A DNA stretch of 64,000 nt, taken from contig CM056743.1 in NCBI GenBank assembly GCA_029851415.1, forward strand, positions 24,218,905 to 24,282,904, given 5' to 3'. A model generated the notes under the pieces. The model was not told where the DNA came from. It saw only the letters and a program-made list of their open reading frames with translations, and ran no database searches. This document shows, in pieces, positions 32,769 through 44,844 of this stretch. Made by a program: the position numbers and the translations under genes. Source of the DNA: Eretmocerus hayati (taxonomy: Eukaryota > Arthropoda > Insecta > Hymenoptera > Aphelinidae). Every line of letters starts with the position of its first letter. The first letter of the stretch is position 1.

Positions 32769-33704
32769 GGTACCGTAAACCGGGGTGAATGTGGTACACT
32801 TTTGACCTTCCACTGTGATTTTCTTGGTCTTATTCATGCCAAAAGATAATGTATGGGTAGTAAAAATTTGAGTCTTGAGCTCAGCTACAAGATCCTGACT
32901 TTGACCCCACGGTTTTTCAAAAACTGCAAAAAACAGGGTGGACACATTCACCTCGTCGACAGGGGTGAATGTGTCCACCAATGCCTCGCCTGCGTCTGAA
33001 GCGCATAGCTCGTGAATTCAAGATTTTGAATGCATATCAAGATACGTTATCCTACGTATTTTGACCCGCTAAATATGATCCCAGTGGTCTCAAAACGATA
33101 CAAGGCAACCTTGTGGTCATATGAGCTAATTAGTCCACCTGGTATTTGGAAAAAATCAAAATTTGCAATTAATCTTCAAAAAATCACAATACGGGCTAGA
33201 ATAGATCAATTTGAACGTTCAAGGTCGCATTCTTTTCGTTCCATCACATACTTCTCAGAAAAAAATTGTCCGTTAGCCGCTGAGGCACTGGATTGCTTTC
33301 AGATCTGTTTCTTCATAAAAACCTGTTTCTGCAATAATTACTCGCTGTGTTGAGATCACGAGGAAAAAATTTTTCCCTTGCCCGGGGTACCTCACCATAA
33401 GTTCCCAACGCAAAATTATCGTCTAAACACGATCACGTGGTTTATTTCGAGCTAACGCGTCAAAATTCTCTGCTAGCCACAAAAAATCTGTTTTTTGGGG
33501 ACATTAGTTTTCAAACTTCATTAAACAGCGAAGAAAGTACTTTAGAGTCCATTTTCATGGAATTGAGGTTATTTATTTGGAAAGAAGAGATTTCAAGCTT
33601 CAAAATGACCCCCAACAGGTTTCTGTAGGTGCTATAAAAGCGATGATATGATGCTGACATTTTTTTTGGTGAAAGCGGACACATTCACCCCGGTTTACGG
33701 TACA
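32769..33704. mobile_element. TIR element with GTACCGTAAACCGGGG ends
   Basis: The left end GTACCGTAAACCGGGGTGAA and its reverse complement at the right bound a 936-bp element. Internal copies of GGTGAATGTG(T/G)CCAC occur near 32965. The TA at each terminus could be a TA target duplication. ORFs on both strands read through the inverted ends and are not genes. Confidence 0.75.
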
Positions 33705-34245
33705 CAAGTTTAAGAGCTATATTTTACGTTTTGATTATGATCTCGACCTTGCGGAAACTCATCACTCGGATACGAATCCTACATTTTGATACAAGGTTGT
33801 AATAACCTCTTTTTGCATAGAGTAACAGGTTTCCGAGTTTCCGACTCGAGCCACAGGTGGGGGGTCAGAATCATCACGGAGATGTGAAAATCAGGTTTTA
33901 CCCCCGCGTATCGAACGACACTTTCTTATAAACTCCGAGTGAACCTCGATATACCGAGCGCAGTTGAGTACACTTTCATCCACAGTGGTCAAAAGAAAAT
34001 CCTCTCGTACTCGTATCGAAAAGTATTATTGGAGATTGTCCGAGATAATATTGGAAGATATTATCAATCGAAATTTCTTCACTGATTTTGAGATGAGGTG
34101 ATTCATTGGACCATTATATAGAAGGGGTTAGTGATGGAAGACTAAGAAATTCCAACGATAACGTGTTCTGACATGCCATACGAAATTTTTCCATAAAAAA
34201 ACGAAATACAGAATTAATAATCAATAAATAAATAATGAGTACTCA
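33705..34245. other. AT-rich stretch, nothing recognised
   Basis: No supported feature. Confidence 0.4.
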
Positions 34246-34607
34246 AGGTAGTTGTACATTAAAATACAAAATATACCAGAATGTCACCAAAAGAGTGAAA
34301 ATTGAGTTCAAGTGTTAATGAACACCTACGCAAAATTTCAAAATGATTGACCGTTTTGTTTCAGAGTGGTAGTCATCAAAATTCGTTACTTTTAACATTG
34401 TACTTATACGGTAGTCCACGCTTCGTTGAGTGTCACAGTCGATCCCATTTAAACACAATGTTAGTGACAAATTTTCATGGCTACCACTCCGAAACGAAAG
34501 GTCAATCTTTTTGAAATTTTGCACAGGTGTTCATTAATACTTCAACTAAATTTCCCCCAACTCTGGTGACATTCTGGTATATTTTCAATTTTAGTGTACA
34601 ACTACCT
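34246..34607. mobile_element. Short foldback MITE, 362 bp
   Basis: The ends AGGTAGTTGTACA and TGTACAACTACCT flank arms of about 150 bp that pair with few mismatches (for example AATTTCAAAATGATTGACC against GGTCAATCTTTTTGAAATT). The spacer is about 70 bp near 34395-34465. There is no ORF of its own. Confidence 0.8.
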
Positions 34608-36256
34608 CAATCAATAGTCACAGAAGAAGAATTGAACAATAAAAAGCAACTCCCGCAAATTCCACTGTACGTTCGTCAATCATATCTAAAGTGTAATGTT
34701 GAATAGTATGAGTAATGACAAAAGATTCTAATAGACTCTAGTTAGGGAGACTAAAAGCGTTGACTCCGTAGAGTATACATCTCACGAAAATGAAAGAAAA
34801 ACGAATAGGAAGAGATTGAGCAAAGGAGTTGCAAGTGATTAATTAGAGAAAGCTCTTGCTTTGAAAGATCTTGTCCAAGTCTCATCAAGCAATAATGCAA
34901 TGAGCAGTACTAACAGCTCTTAATTCTTTGAGCGTGGGCTTTCAAGACTATGCTCTTCCACGTCTCCTCATTTCCCGAATGGGTGGTGAACAAAATAGTG
35001 AATTTATATTTATCCTTTTTTTCAAAATCTTCCAACATCGCATACACTTTATCAAGTTCATTAATTAGTATTCATGATCACGGCCGAGACGCCAAAAATG
35101 AGTACAAGTTCAAAATCCAAAATAGATAGAGACTCAGAGTTGCAGACAAGGTACAGGTAGTTTACAACAAATCAATGCCCCCCCCCCTTTCCCTCTCCCA
35201 TTCATTCATGAGAGGTGGAGAATTCAAAATATTAACTCGAGATAGCAAGAATTAAATTCGCCTTCAATCAATTTGAGGCCAAACAAATAAAATCGTTTTG
35301 AGACGATCGATTTTGTGATCCAAATTCATGATCAAAATAATGATCTGTTAATCATGAATAACACCTTCTGATACCAGAACAGACTTCATCGTTTTGCATT
35401 TTATTTTTAAATGAAAGTTGTGATGTACAGTAAGCGCAGTTTGCCAAAATTGACTAAAAATAAGGTAAGTGTGTCTCATTTGCCCCCACTAAATATCTCG
35501 TGGGGAAGCTGGCGCAATTCTTGCCACACATTTTTCCTAGGTTTGTTATGTTTGAATTTGGAGAAGGAAGCTCTTTGGGATTATCCAGAATTCCCTCTGC
35601 ATTCTTTGGAGAAAACATATAGTTTCTGCGACTTCCAACTTTTTCATCTCGGATAGTAAAGATGATGTCAAAAAAGATACGCTCATTTAATTCCGATTTC
35701 CTTCAGATTATTCATCTATCTTTGTTCAAATTTCTGAATATACTTTGCAAGATTTCTAACCAATTCTACGAGCATATTGCTAGAGGTGGAGAGGGAAGAG
35801 TGCGGTGAGCTTAATTTGCCTCGATAGGATTTTTCTGAATTTGTTTTTGACCTTGTGATAATTCATCTATTTTACCGAAAAAGTCAGAAGAAAGATTCGA
35901 ATGAGCTACAAAGTGAGCTCCATTTGAAGGTTAGAGAGCCGAGATATCCCCATTCTACAGAAAATCCCGTCTAATCTCTTTATATAAGGCTTCCTAGATA
36001 CCTACGTCAGACAAATTAGGCACACCATTTTGGAAATTAACGAAAATTCTTCATTTTGGAAAAACCAAGACAGCTCGTCTTCGGTTGGTTGATATGAAAC
36101 CAACCCCAATTCACTTTACATTCCTCAAAAAAAGCTTCGAAATGAGCCGAGGTACGTCGGAAAATGTTGGGATGGCTTGAAATTGTGAGTAAACCCATGA
36201 CAATGAGGGAAAATCACCACACCCTTCTCAGATGATTACATTTATGGAAGATCGGC
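34608..36256. other. AT-rich stretch, nothing recognised
   Basis: A run of nine C at 35178 and ORFs without domains (35411-35656). No supported gene. Confidence 0.4.
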
Positions 36257-36589
36257 TCAGGTTTGAATCGTAATAGAACCATAATACAAGTAATCATTGT
36301 CGACTGGGACTTCTTCCGAGAATTTGATAGATTCATCGATCCTTTCCATATCATGCATTTGTAGGAACCACGGAAATCGACCCGAATCTTTAGAATGTAA
36401 GACAGGTTCGAGATATTCATGATTTGGAAGAAAATTTCCCGGTTTATGTGATAACAACTCCATTTTATCTTTAGCACGATCTCTAATTTTAGGGCAGCGT
36501 TGACAAGTTGAAAAATTCATCCTCATCAACCACGCAACATAAATAATGTAGCAGTCATCGTAAAAATCACATTCATCGAAATCGATTAA
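36257..36589 (-). CDS. Open frame, possible terminal exon, unknown
   Basis: A 110-codon open frame on the minus strand ending at TGA 36257. It starts with a cysteine-containing segment (Asp-Glu-Cys-Asp-x4-Cys) loosely like the C-x5-C stretch of the CS-alpha-beta exons, then Ser-Thr-Cys-Gln-Arg-Cys-Pro, then a hydrophilic tail with many Asp, Glu and His. There is no clear acceptor at the upstream end. It may be a decayed exon related to the gene at 27.4-31.2 kb, but the similarity is weak. Confidence 0.25.
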   Translation of the reverse strand, partial: LIDFDECDFYDDCYIIYVAWLMRMNFSTCQRCPKIRDRAKDKMELLSHKPGNFLPNHEYLEPVLHSKDSGRFPWFLQMHDMERIDESIKFSEEVPVDNDYLYYGSITIQT

Positions 36590-37224
36590 TCAAAATCACG
36601 GATGTATGCACGAACGGAAGTTATAAGTAATTAATGCCATACCATTAACTTTGAATCCCTAATCGAGTATATTCCGCCGTAGATAATAAACTGAGTGACA
36701 CTATCGAATAATTTATCGCATTTTTTGCATTGAAACAATAGCTAGGCCACAAGTTTTCTACAAGTTTTTCTCTCAACTTGAAAACCCGTACAGCATGACT
36801 TGAGTTAGCTCGTGATTTACAACTTGAGAGCGCGCAAGCAACGAATTGACTCGAAATTCACTTGGAAGCTTGTGCTACAGCCGAGAGGGTGATGAATTTA
36901 CAAGAATACGTTAAAAGCTCTTCGGGCCAAGGAAACTCTCCCATAAAAGCTTTTTTTATCGCTCTCCTTGGAATAGAGAACAACAGAGAATTGCAAAAAA
37001 TAAAGAGCTCCGTGCCCAACGAAGCAACGACGATGAGGAATTGTGCGATCAGCCCCTCCAATGACTGATGAATCTTGGCCCGTGACTTTATTCATAAAAG
37101 TACAAATGAATAATGAGTTGAAGAAAAAATCTTCACGCATGAATTGAATGAGCATTACACTGAGAGAAAAGTTTTGGTCATATGCCTGAGAGAAAATGTC
37201 TCGCAAAGAAGACATTTTGAATGG
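36590..37224. other. AT-rich stretch, nothing recognised
   Basis: Overlapping ORFs at 36858-37215 on both strands are mutual shadows with no domain content. Confidence 0.4.
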
Positions 37225-37937
37225 TTGTACAGGTGTGCCTTATTTCTCAACTTTCGATTTTCCACGATACCATCGTGAATTTTCGATCTTTGATATAAAA
37301 AAATCGAGGAAAACTTTTTCCGCAATCTGTGCGATGTATCCTGTTTTGCCACATGAATATCACTTTCAACATTCGAAACCCTATACTGGAAATTTGCCTT
37401 CCCAATCCTCCGTACCTCTGAGATCACTGTGATTAATCATCGCCCCTCTTGGATCATGAAAATCCATCAAGATACACGATTCCGATGTCGAAATTCCACG
37501 GGAAACACGACGGAGTTGTCAGTTTTGAGTTTTAGAGTGACTCCGACGTGATATTAGTGATTCTCCCAAAAAATCACTGATATCACGCGAGGGTCACTTT
37601 AAAACTCAGAACTGACAGTTTCATGATATTTCTCGTGAAATTTTACGTGGGAATGGTGTATTTTGATATTTTTTCAGCTCTAAAAGGAGCCATCAGGAAT
37701 CACAGCGATCTCAGAGACACGGAGTGTGTATGTGTGGCGGGGGGGGGGGGGGGGGGGGCGGACATGTTCAGTATAGGGTTTTCAATGTTGAAATGATGTT
37801 TGAGCGGCAGAGCAAGATACCCCGTACAGGGTGCGGCCAAAGTTCTTTCCCATTTTTTCATATCAAAGATCGAAAAGCCAGGATGGTATCGTGGAAAAAT
37901 CAAAAGTTGGGAAATAACGCACACCCTAACGGTTATG
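37225..37937. mobile_element. Foldback element with 20-G run
   Basis: The arms begin near GGTGTGCCTTATTTCTCAAC and its partner GTTGGGAAATAACGCACACC. They pair over most of the 713 bp, including CCACGATACCATC and its complement. The centre is a palindrome around 37520-37620 (GTCAGTTTTGAGTTTTA against TAAAACTCAGAACTGAC). A run of 20 G at 37739-37758 interrupts the right arm where the left has only short C runs. Confidence 0.75.
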
Positions 37938-38482
37938 TTACCCTTATATTATTGGCACAGTAACGCAAAACACTGTTAGGTTGGTAATTAATCCTGCAGG
38001 ATAATGAAGTGTATCGCTAGGCATTGGTATCGGACCAAAATTATATAGTTTTCATGTCAATAGAGCACGACTCAGCAATCATTCTGCTGCACCAACCAAT
38101 CGCATAGTTGATACCGTAATAATTTTCTTTCAGGGTATAAAAGGAGTCTCGTATCCATGAACCAATGTGAGTCACGTGGTCACGTGTATCCACACGCATC
38201 TAAATACCTTCCCTCTCAAGCAAATAGTTTTTCCTTGATGGAAGAATCGAAATTCATTATACGCACCAAATTGCGAGATGCATGATTTTTTAAATCCGTT
38301 CAGACACCACCTTCTCAACGTCTGAATTGCTTCGATTAAAACTACTGACGAGGTGCTCCAGAAAACCTCACCAGACCCAAAAAGTCCTCGACTTGCGGAT
38401 TAGGCGCTCTTAGTAGTGCCACAACAATAGAGAGCGGAACATCACCAGCCATTCACAATCCATTTTGGTTCACCAGAATCGC
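37938..38482. other. AT-rich stretch, nothing recognised
   Basis: No supported feature. Confidence 0.4.
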
Positions 38483-39450
38483 AAAATTGACGACAACCCT
38501 GAAACGTTCCATCGTATGAAAGTTCTGAAAGGAGCATCTTGAAAATCACAAAAAAACCCACCGATTCACGGGTTCAGAACATTTTTCCAAGAATTCTTCC
38601 ATGCTGATAGTCGATGCGATAAATTGAGGAAAAAAGTACTTGCAGTGGATCACCTCTGTAATTTTGACGGAAGTTGTCCGATCAAAAAAATTCCAACAGG
38701 ATTTTGTAGATCGTTCAAAAACCTACAAGTTTGTCTTTGGAGGTTTTTTTCTACGACCCCTCTGGTCCGAGCCACGAGCTCCGTGAAGAAAACTTTCTAA
38801 TACATAGCCCATTATGGAGATACTGGACCACGCGCCAGCTTCGATCGCTCAGGCGCCGTTCTACCGTCAATAATCGGCCCAAGAATTATAATTAATACGA
38901 AACTAACGAAACTATTCAGTTCGATAATTATCGAACTGAATAGTTCCGATGTAAAATTGTCTGAATTTCTCGAATATACTATCAGATCTCGCCCAAATGT
39001 GAGCTGGAGAGGCTAATTTGAAATTGAGTGAGTTTTTGGAGCGAAAGTTACAAAAGCAACTGTTGATCACATGCAAGGGGAAATCTGATAGCATATTCGA
39101 GAAATTCAGACAATTTCACGTCGAAACTATTCAGTTCGATGATTCTTGGGCTGATTATTGGCGGCAGAACGGTGCCTGAGCAATTGGAGATGGCGCGTGG
39201 TCCAGTATCTCCATAACGGGCTATGTTTTAGAAAGTTTTCTTCACGGAGCTCGTAGCTCAGACCAGCGGGCTCGGAGAAAAAAACCTCCAATCACAAACT
39301 TGTAGGTTTTTGAACGATCTACAACATCCCGTTGGATATTTTGTGACCGTACAACTCTCGTTATAAATCGGAAGGTTTTTTTGTGATCTTCAGGATCCTT
39401 TTTTTGGAAATTTTTGTACGATGGAACGCTTCAGGGTTGTCGACAACTTT
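38483..39450. mobile_element. Foldback element, 0.97 kb
   Basis: The arms pair from AAAATTGACGACAACCCTGA at the left to TCAGGGTTGTCGACAACTTT at the right. Well-conserved blocks include GAGCTCCGTGAAGAAAACTT and GATACTGGACCACGCG. Inside, ACTATTCAGTTCGATAATTA recurs in both orientations around 38910-39130. No ORF of note. Confidence 0.78.
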
Positions 39451-39472
39451 GTAATACTATGCACGATCCGAT

Positions 39473-39950
39473 AAGGCCAGTCCGTAGTCCCCGCAGAACT
39501 GCAACCAAACACGCACCGGACTACATTTAAGTTTTCCAACAATATCTAATTTTTAAATAATTGCAAACACTTTTCGGATCAAATCATTGAGTCAGCGCGC
39601 TTCCCAATGAAATTTACAATCATTTGAGCTCTGTTGCGTCTCAAAACTCGTGATATATTTTGCAGGATTTGGAAATCTGCCATCTTGAGCTGTGCTGCCT
39701 CATCGTAGGAACCACGCTGTCATGCACGATTGCCATTTTCCAAATCTCGCAAAATATATCACGAGTTTTGAGACGCAACAAAGCTCAAACGATTGAAAAT
39801 TCCATTGGGAAGCGCGCTAACTCAATGATTTGGTCCGAAAAGTGTTTGCAACTATTTAAAAATTAAATATTGTTTGAATCACGCTATGCAAATAACCGTG
39901 GCGCCATCTATGGAGTAGTGAGCGAGTAGTAAGTGGTACGGACTGGCCTT
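39473..39950. mobile_element. Foldback MITE abutting the previous element, 478 bp
   Basis: The ends AAGGCCAGTCCGTA and TACGGACTGGCCTT bound arms of about 200 bp that pair closely, for example GTCTCAAAACTCGTGATATA with its complement. The spacer is about 50 bp. The left boundary lies about 20 bases from the neighbouring foldback. The ORF at 39660-39866 is a by-product of the arms. Confidence 0.82.
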
Positions 39951-40345
39951 AATTTTGACGGGTACTGTGAACGATGAAAAAAGAGAAAAAGAATGAGAAT
40001 GAGGGAAATGGTGCTCATCTTACTCGTATATTTCGTAATAACTCCATTGTTCTTTAGATTTGACCCATCTATTGTTCCGTTCTGAATCAAAGTCAATCAA
40101 GTCCATTTAAGAGACGAATTCGTTCTGCAGTTCCCACCACCGAACCATGAATGGAGTCCATTCGAGAATTACTCCTCAAGCCGAAGATTATTATAGACCA
40201 GATAGAGAAGATCTTTCGCAGAAGATAATTTCAAACCCGTCAAATGTGCAGAAGCTTCAAGCTTATTCTCTGTTTCTCTCGAAAGTGGACTTGGTCGACC
40301 TCGACTCGAAACAGTACATCTGTCAAACCCATCTCTCAATCTTGG
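39951..40345. other. Short unique stretch, nothing recognised
   Basis: ORFs on both strands (about 40147-40384) run into the adjacent foldback element and have no recognisable domain. Confidence 0.35.
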
Positions 40346-41820
40346 ATATGAGTCATTTCGGAGCATTTCGGCCAGAGGCGTCACCAGGGGGGTCTGGGCA
40401 AAATCCCAAATGATTTTTTTCCATCAATACAATGTTTATAAAGTACAGAAACATTTTTTTGGGATTTTTCCGAAGCCCTCCACGGGCCCTAGGGCCCACA
40501 GAAGGTCTATTTTAAGCCCTTTTTGGCCTATTTCTGGAAAATCATAGCTCCGGCTAGACTCAATCTTTTCTTACGTACTTGGGCGCGGACTAGCACTTTT
40601 GAAAAAAAAAAACTAGTCCGGAATCAATCATGCAGCCTAGTAACTTCTAGGAGCTATTTGCTGAGAGCAGATTTTAGCGATTTTTGGGCCTGCTTCAAAG
40701 CGATCTAGCTCCTACTAGACATGTGATAGTCGAATTCTGCAGGTAGTCATTTTGAAGGTCTTGAAAAAACCTACAATTTGACCACATGTAGAAGTCGATC
40801 ATCGTACTTTTCATAGGAGCTATAGCCGATACAAGTTGAGCAGTTTTGTAAAAACGCCAAACTTTGAGCTCCATTTACAAAAATCGTTTTACTTTTTTCG
40901 ACCACAAACCTGTGCAAATATGTTCTTCAAGACAAGCATTCACAATATCAAGAAGAATCTCGGTGGAGAAATCATCTCCTGATTTTTGGCGTACGTTCAA
41001 AAATACAGTTTTTTGACTATTTGCTTAAAATGCCGACATAGGCATGGCTCGCATATGCTTCCATCTGAGTTGTTGTGCACTAATCTGGGTGGAATTACTC
41101 CTCAAAGCACCACCAAATATGTGTAAGAACTTCCGCAGGCAAGCCTCGACCCAGAAGTGAGCTGGATCCCCAAACCATCAGGTCCGAGATGGGCATTATT
41201 TCGTCTATTTTGGGGCTGGCGAGCGAGGGCTCGATTCCTCTTGTTCCCGCCCACAAACGAGACGAGTGGCTAAAGTATGGATACAAACATGTTTTTCCGA
41301 CTCAAAATAACCATCTAAATACGATTCCGAGATCAATTTAGCCCTAAATCATGGTCATTTTGCATTAGAGGCGCAAAACCTGTTATTACGGAGTTTAACG
41401 CCGTCTGAGGATTGGATGATATCCTAGGCACGAATTGACCCCGGAATCATATTTAGATGGTCATTTGAGTCGGAAAAACATGTTTGTATCCCTATTCTAG
41501 CCTGCTCTCAGCAAATAGATCCTAGAAGTTACTAGGCTGCATGATTGATTCCGGACTATTTTTTTTTTCAAAAGTGCTAGTTCGCGCCCAAGTACGTAAG
41601 AAAAGATTGAGTCTAGCGGGAGCTATGATTTTCCAGGAATAGGCCAAAAAGGAAAATAGACCGTCTGTGGGCCATAGGGCCCGTGGAAGGCTAGGGCAAA
41701 ATCCCAAAAAAATTTTTTTGTACTTTTTAAACATAGTATTAATGGAAAAAAATTACTGGGGATTTTTCCCACAACCCCCCGGTGACGCCTCTGGCCGAAA
41801 TGCTCCGAAATGACTCATAT
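40346..41820. mobile_element. Foldback element, family A copy 2 (complete)
   Basis: It starts ATATGAGTCATTTCGGAGCA and ends with the reverse complement, with the outer TA a possible target duplication. The outer arms are about 310 bp and include the AGGGGGGTCTGGG and GGGCCC blocks. An inner inverted pair around 41275-41500 (CCGACTCAAAATAACCATCT against its complement) corresponds to the palindrome that fills 1-612 of copy 1. It is 1475 bp and has no transposase. Confidence 0.82.
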
Positions 41821-42583
41821 GCATGCCGTATTCATCACTATTCTCTCGGAAAATTTCAAAATCCTCATTGACCAGCAACACCCTCAAAAATTAAGCCGTC
41901 TCGTACTCACTATCTCCATCTCAAGTTTAATATCACCTCAAGTTAAAAGACCTAACATCCACTTGTGGCATTCACATCTAGAAATACTAAGGCGCTTTTC
42001 AAGCCGTTCTAATCGGATTAGCAAATTCAATGGGGCAAGCAATCAGACCGTGGCAGCTTTGCAGGTGCAAATTGCGGCGATTCAACTTGTCTTCAATGGT
42101 CGACTCTAAATTCTATACTCGATTCAAACCCAATATACCGACGCAATAAAGCTCGAAATTGGAGACCACGGCTAATCATCACACAGGTCGATGCACGCTG
42201 ACGATGCGAGTACCACTACAGGCAAGAGGTGAGCAAGTACAAAGCGGCGCGTAATTGCCCACGATTTCATGTTCGCTCAATGAGGCTTGTCATCGTGATT
42301 GAAAAAAAGACTTGGGAGACTCGAAAGCAAAAGTATTTGGACATTTTTATGGAGACATGATATCGACTGTATAGGTTTTTGGCAGCGCTACTCATGAATG
42401 AAAAGTATGATTTCTGACTACATGAATTTGGCTGCATTCATTCTTTCATTGCTCCAAATGTTAATTCTTTCTTCTATCGAATTATATGGATATGGTAGAT
42501 CTCATCGATATATTGACTCCACACTTGATTTGATGGAATGCATTTGATGAATGAATTCATAGTCCTTCCAAGCCACCCAACCG
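41821..42583. other. AT-rich stretch, nothing recognised
   Basis: No supported feature. Confidence 0.4.
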
Positions 42584-42626
42584 TCGGTCCAGAAGCCCGG
42601 AGATTGCGAGGTTCAAGTCCGGACCG
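42584..42626 (+). repeat. tRNA-like relic with perfect B box
   Basis: A perfect B box GGTTCAAGTCC (42610-42620) is followed by GGACCG, which pairs with CGGTCC at 42585-42590 as an acceptor-like stem. The D-arm and A box are missing between them. A T-run at 42635 could act as a polymerase III terminator. Likely a truncated tRNA or SINE fragment, not a working tRNA. Confidence 0.4.
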
Positions 42627-44016
42627 GGGAAGAATTTTTTCATCTCTCAGTCAATGTTTCGAATAAAGTTTCAGAAATCTAAAAGAAAATGAGAAATCAC
42701 TTCGTGACGCAGCCTTACAAAAGAGGAGCCTCGAAGGTCGTAGTTTGACATTTGTCAAATACTCTTCGGTGCTCCAGCTCGGCAACCAAGTAGTTCGAAA
42801 GAACTATGAATTCATTCATCACATGTTAATCTTTTCACTGACTTTGTTAATTTCTCTTTTATTTCAGATGGTGAGATCATGGATGTAGGAGCTCAATATT
42901 GCTGAATGCACACTCACTCTCATTAAATCATCACTAGGTTCGTCGTTCTCAAGAATAATTTTGTCAGAAACGAACAGAATGTGAGTCACATCCAGAATGT
43001 CTGACTACTCCATGACTCGTTTTACTTCGAGGTCAAAACTCCTTTTATTCTTCAAAACTGCACCCAAGGTATCAGTCATATATTCTTGACTGCTGTTGTT
43101 ACTATACCTCTTAAAGATTTTCCTATCCCTATAGCTCATTCTATACGTATTTGTATCTTACACATATGTAAATTTTATGTTTTGCTATAGTGCAAATCAA
43201 GAGGAATCAATTAATCAATCAATCTCAGAGTTCAACTGGACATCCAAAGTTTCGAGGAATTGATGACAAGCTTCAGACTAGGATTTTCATCGAAACCGCT
43301 CAAGTAAGTTTCAGACAATCATTTTGTAAACATTGTGCCTGTTTTTGGATTTCTCAATGTTATTTAACGCCCGAACTCGAGATTGTGCACTGAACAACAC
43401 TTCTGGTTGTTTACCAGTATCTCTCAAGAATTTTATGTGAGTTTTCATGGCAAATGGGAGACAAATTTTATGAATTACTATTGTTCCTTGACAAGTCGAC
43501 AAGTACTCAACTCGCTCAGTTCCCGATTCTGTTCCGGTGAAGATAGGGACATGAAAATACTTCTAATTGGTTAATTGAGTGAAAAGATGACGGAAGATAC
43601 TGAACATTTTTTCTTTCATTTTTCGTTTTTAGTATTTTCCTCGTATACGTAACAGCGTAAATTATTTTTGATCGTTGGGATGTATTCCCAACACTCAGGA
43701 AAATTTTTCAGAATTTTTTCCAGAATTTTCTGATAAGCTGATAACAAATTATCTTAAATATACTGCAAAAATCGAAATCCTGTATTTGTCGTCTATAGAC
43801 GACATAGGGAGCAAGGGAATTGAAAAGCTCTCATTTTGTTTGGAGTGTTGTCATATAAAAGAATAAGCTTTGAGTGAGGGCGATAACCGAGCCCGAATCT
43901 TTTTGCTACCATGTAACTTATCATTCCATCGATACCTATTAAACAACCAGACTAAACTCCTATGCGATGTATTTCCCGTGGCTATAAGATTACTAAGTGG
44001 TGCTATCCGAATTTTA
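42627..44016. other. AT-rich stretch, one weak exon candidate
   Basis: At about 43192-43302 a frame is open between a TGCTATAG acceptor and a GTAAGT donor on the plus strand, but nothing supports it beyond the splice motifs. Otherwise nothing recognised. Confidence 0.25.
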
Positions 44017-44841
44017 CATTAGTATTCATAGTCATTGTAACTCGAGGGTTAAGGATTGATCCGCGGATTAGGCCCTGTGAATGGCGTGGACAAAAAATGA
44101 GTCCAAGTCTTCGGTGTTCTGCTGCACTGGGATAACGTGAGGAAAATACAACGTCTCTAACCTTCGATTGCCCGAGTAATACCCATTTGGCACACATGAG
44201 ATTTCAAGCTCAACTTGAAACTTGCACTTTTTTCCTGAGAATCTGAAACCTGGGTGTAATGACATATTTCGGCACTTTCCTCTGAATGGACCAAACTCAG
44301 AATTGCAAGAAAATTTTTTGTTGAAGAATATCAACAAATATTGTACTGAAAATTCATCATCGACAAAACTCAAATAGATCATCTTCAACTCTATTATTCC
44401 AAATCGGGTTCCAATGACTCATTTGAAATCTGCTTAAAACATAGAAATAGTTTTCAAAGTGTTTGGACAGCAACTGAAATAGTTTCCTCAAGATTTTAAA
44501 AAATTGCTCATCAGTTTAACCAACAAGAATGATCAAAATCTGATATTTTCTGGGATTTTTAGATAAAACAAGTGTGCTCCAAATCCATGAGAAATAATCC
44601 ATACTGATTCTTGAATAGTTAAGTTACATGAAAGTAATTTTTATATGCCATATCCCACAAGGAAATTCGGGAAATATAGATTTTCCATAGGATGCTCCAT
44701 TTGGCTACCACATGGGTTGCAGTGTAAGTAAATTCCACCTAGATATCAAGGGTTAATTCATTTTTCTAACACACCGATTAGAGCGCCTAACTCACGGATC
44801 CCCGCCAACCCTCGGGTTACAAACAACTATGGATATCAGTG
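44017..44841. mobile_element. TIR element, family C copy 2, hosting a nested element
   Basis: The termini CATTAGTATTCATAGTC and GGATATCAGTG match copy 1 (16539-17476). TTA again flanks both sides (44014-44016 and 44842-44844). The subterminal GGATTAGG and GGTGTTCTGCTGCA blocks are shared. Most of its interior is occupied by the TTAA-flanked element at 44161-44752. Confidence 0.75.
44161..44752. mobile_element. TTAA-flanked TIR element, family D copy 1, nested
   Basis: The right end ...CACCTAGATATCAAGGG is followed by TTAA. The left end, preceded by CTAA, is diverged. The sequence from the right end inward matches 50916-51150 on the opposite strand (CCATTTGGCTACCAC and the following 150 bases). 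It lies inside the family C copy, so it inserted later. The 106-codon ORF at 44068-44388 crosses the element boundary and is not a gene. Confidence 0.6.
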
Positions 44842-44844
44842 TTA

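Noticed and set aside
43192..43302. Exon candidate between TGCTATAG and GTAAGT
   Set aside because: Open frame and splice motifs only; no homology, no partner exon.
44068..44388. 106-codon cysteine-containing ORF
   Set aside because: It crosses the border between the family C element and the nested family D element, and the cysteine spacing does not match the CS-alpha-beta modules.
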